From: Phylloscopus collybita | Taxonomy: Eukaryota > Chordata > Aves > Passeriformes > Phylloscopidae | NCBI GenBank assembly: GCA_027886175.1 | Contig: JAJNNQ010000009.1 | Span: forward strand, 6,549,001-6,613,000 | DNA length: 64,000 nucleotides | Reading direction: 5' to 3' | Shown here: positions 62,420 to 64,000 of the stretch, one piece after another | Layout: the number at the start of each line of letters is the position of its first letter | How positions within the stretch are numbered: position 1 is the first letter of the stretch | The notes under the pieces: model-generated | Told to the model about the DNA's origin: nothing | The model's database searches: none | The model's input: the letters and a program-made list of their open reading frames with translations, nothing else | Made by a program: the position numbers and the translations under genes

Positions 62420-64000
62420 AAGCCTACACAGGAAGGGGCCCTCTTCCCAGCACATATCCCTACAGTGCTCCAGCCTGACACACTGGGCTCAAAACCCATC
62501 CACACTGTGACTGAGGAGCGCTGGTGTGCCCAGGTTATTTTCAAGGATGTGGCATGGTGGCAGCATCAGGTTTCATGATAGCAACAAACATTACCTACTA
62601 GTAGCTATGTTTGTCATCATCTGAAACAAGATACTGAAACACAAATAAGAATTTTGCCATGCTGCAGCATTGCCTACCCATTGACAAGCCCAAGGAGACT
62701 GATGGAAGATGTAGTTCAGCTGATTTTCCATTCCTCCAGATTTTCTCATATGCCAATATAAGCTGAAGGGATGAGATCAGTAAAGGCATTTAAGACACAA
62801 GAAGAGAAAACTTGGAAACACAGACAATCAACTGAACTTGATTTTCAGTCAATCACATTTTGGGGCAGGATATAAGCCAAGAAAATTACTACAAGAGCAT
62901 GACCGGGGGAGGATGATGACATGTACAGAGGATTTGGATGTCAGCCCTCAAATATTCAGAGAAGCTTACAGTCTGCACTGTCTCCAAATGACAGGACCTA
63001 AGTGTGGGATCAATACAAGGCTGACATGCTAAATCAATGTAAAAGAGTATACCTAAACCAAGTGTCACAAATCACATCTAAGTACAGACACTGAAAAAGA
63101 GACAGGTAAGTCACAGTGGTTGCCCAATCACATTTCGATCTGATCTGTGTTTGCTTATAAAAACATTTGTGCATGTTCCTACCTGCTGTCTCAAGTGACA
63201 AGAGTGAAGATGAGGGATTTGAAGGCACAGAAAATGAAGCAGAGCAATAGAAGTGTGACATGAGCTGACACAGTAAGTCTGTGACCTCTTTGTGGCCAGT
63301 ATGGCAATTGCATCAGACTCACATGCCCCACCTTCTGCAGACTGAATGGGGCAGAAGTTCATTGAAAAGAGTAAGACAAGAGCAGGGGGTTTTTTCTTAG
63401 AAAAAATGCAGGGGTTATGGAGAAGTGCACAGCCCTAGGCACTAAGGGCCAGGCTGAGGGATCTCAGTGCTGTGGACAAGTAGATTTTGGGAAAAACTTT
63501 GGTGAGAAAATGCCAGGATCTGCCAATTTATCCCTCTGAGGAGGATTTTTGAAGCAAGGATATGGCAACCATGGCCTTGGTACTGGGGCAGCTAAATGCC
63601 TGAGACACCACCAAGCATTGGCCCATCAGCCCAGCACACTGTGGGAACACAAACAACTTCTAACATCAGCCTGAAATTATTGTCCCCCGTGATGGCTTCC
63701 TGCTCCATCCAAGCAAAGATGCTGCTCTTCATTAGCAATTCTTGTCCAGTGGCTAAAAACATGCTGAATGGCATGTTGGTCCAACAATATAACACAAAAA
63801 ATTATAATAATTAGAAAGGGAAAGCTGGGTCAGAAAAATACCTACGGCCTGGACTGCACCCAAAGACATTCTCTCCACTTCTGTTATGGTCTTCTGCTTC
63901 CAATTCTACATAGTTTTGGCCTCGTAAATACTGTCGTTAATTGTTATCTAATCTCTCCTGAGTGGAACCATGGTTCATGGCCTGAGCTTCTCCTGGAGTT
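62420..64000. other. Right end of window, no recognised genes
   Basis: No coding exon, RNA gene or repeat could be supported. Short frames on both strands have no familiar features. Confidence 0.5.

Overview
The window reads as nuclear DNA of a bird, most likely a songbird. It is AT-leaning, intron-rich and almost free of long conserved reading frames. It carries several 5'-truncated CR1 LINE tails ending in the avian ATTCTGTGATTCTGTGA-type motif, and solo LTRs of a kind abundant in passerines. No bacterial-style operon, CRISPR array, tRNA or rRNA was seen.

The one gene I can name is NICOL1 (C4orf48), on the + strand at the left end. A GC-rich exon at 4719-4807 and a terminal exon at 8551-8616 join in frame across a 3.7 kb intron. 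Together they give the conserved C-terminal 50 residues of this small secreted neuropeptide-like protein. The signal-peptide exon was not found and probably lies upstream, so 1-4718 is read as NICOL1 intron 1. A 3' UTR of unknown length follows, with a candidate poly(A) signal near 11.03 kb.

From about 11 kb to the right end I recognise no protein-coding gene. In mammals NAT8L follows C4orf48, and its large acetyltransferase exon would be obvious, but it is absent here. This flank holds a solo LTR with target-site duplication at 18.1-18.65 kb, a second solo LTR at 28.74-29.51 kb, a probable ERV fragment near 47.75-48.03 kb, seven CR1 copies and a few homopolymers and short duplications.

The most notable non-genic feature is an isolated CpG island at about 34.5-35.15 kb. 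It contains a 17-bp to 18-bp GC-rich minisatellite and a good CTCF-like site, and is followed by open frames of unknown meaning. It is probably a promoter or insulator for an unidentified transcript. I see no convincing undescribed multi-gene system. The best leads are the split NICOL1 gene, the CpG island with its minisatellite, and a few candidate unannotated exons and conserved-looking blocks.
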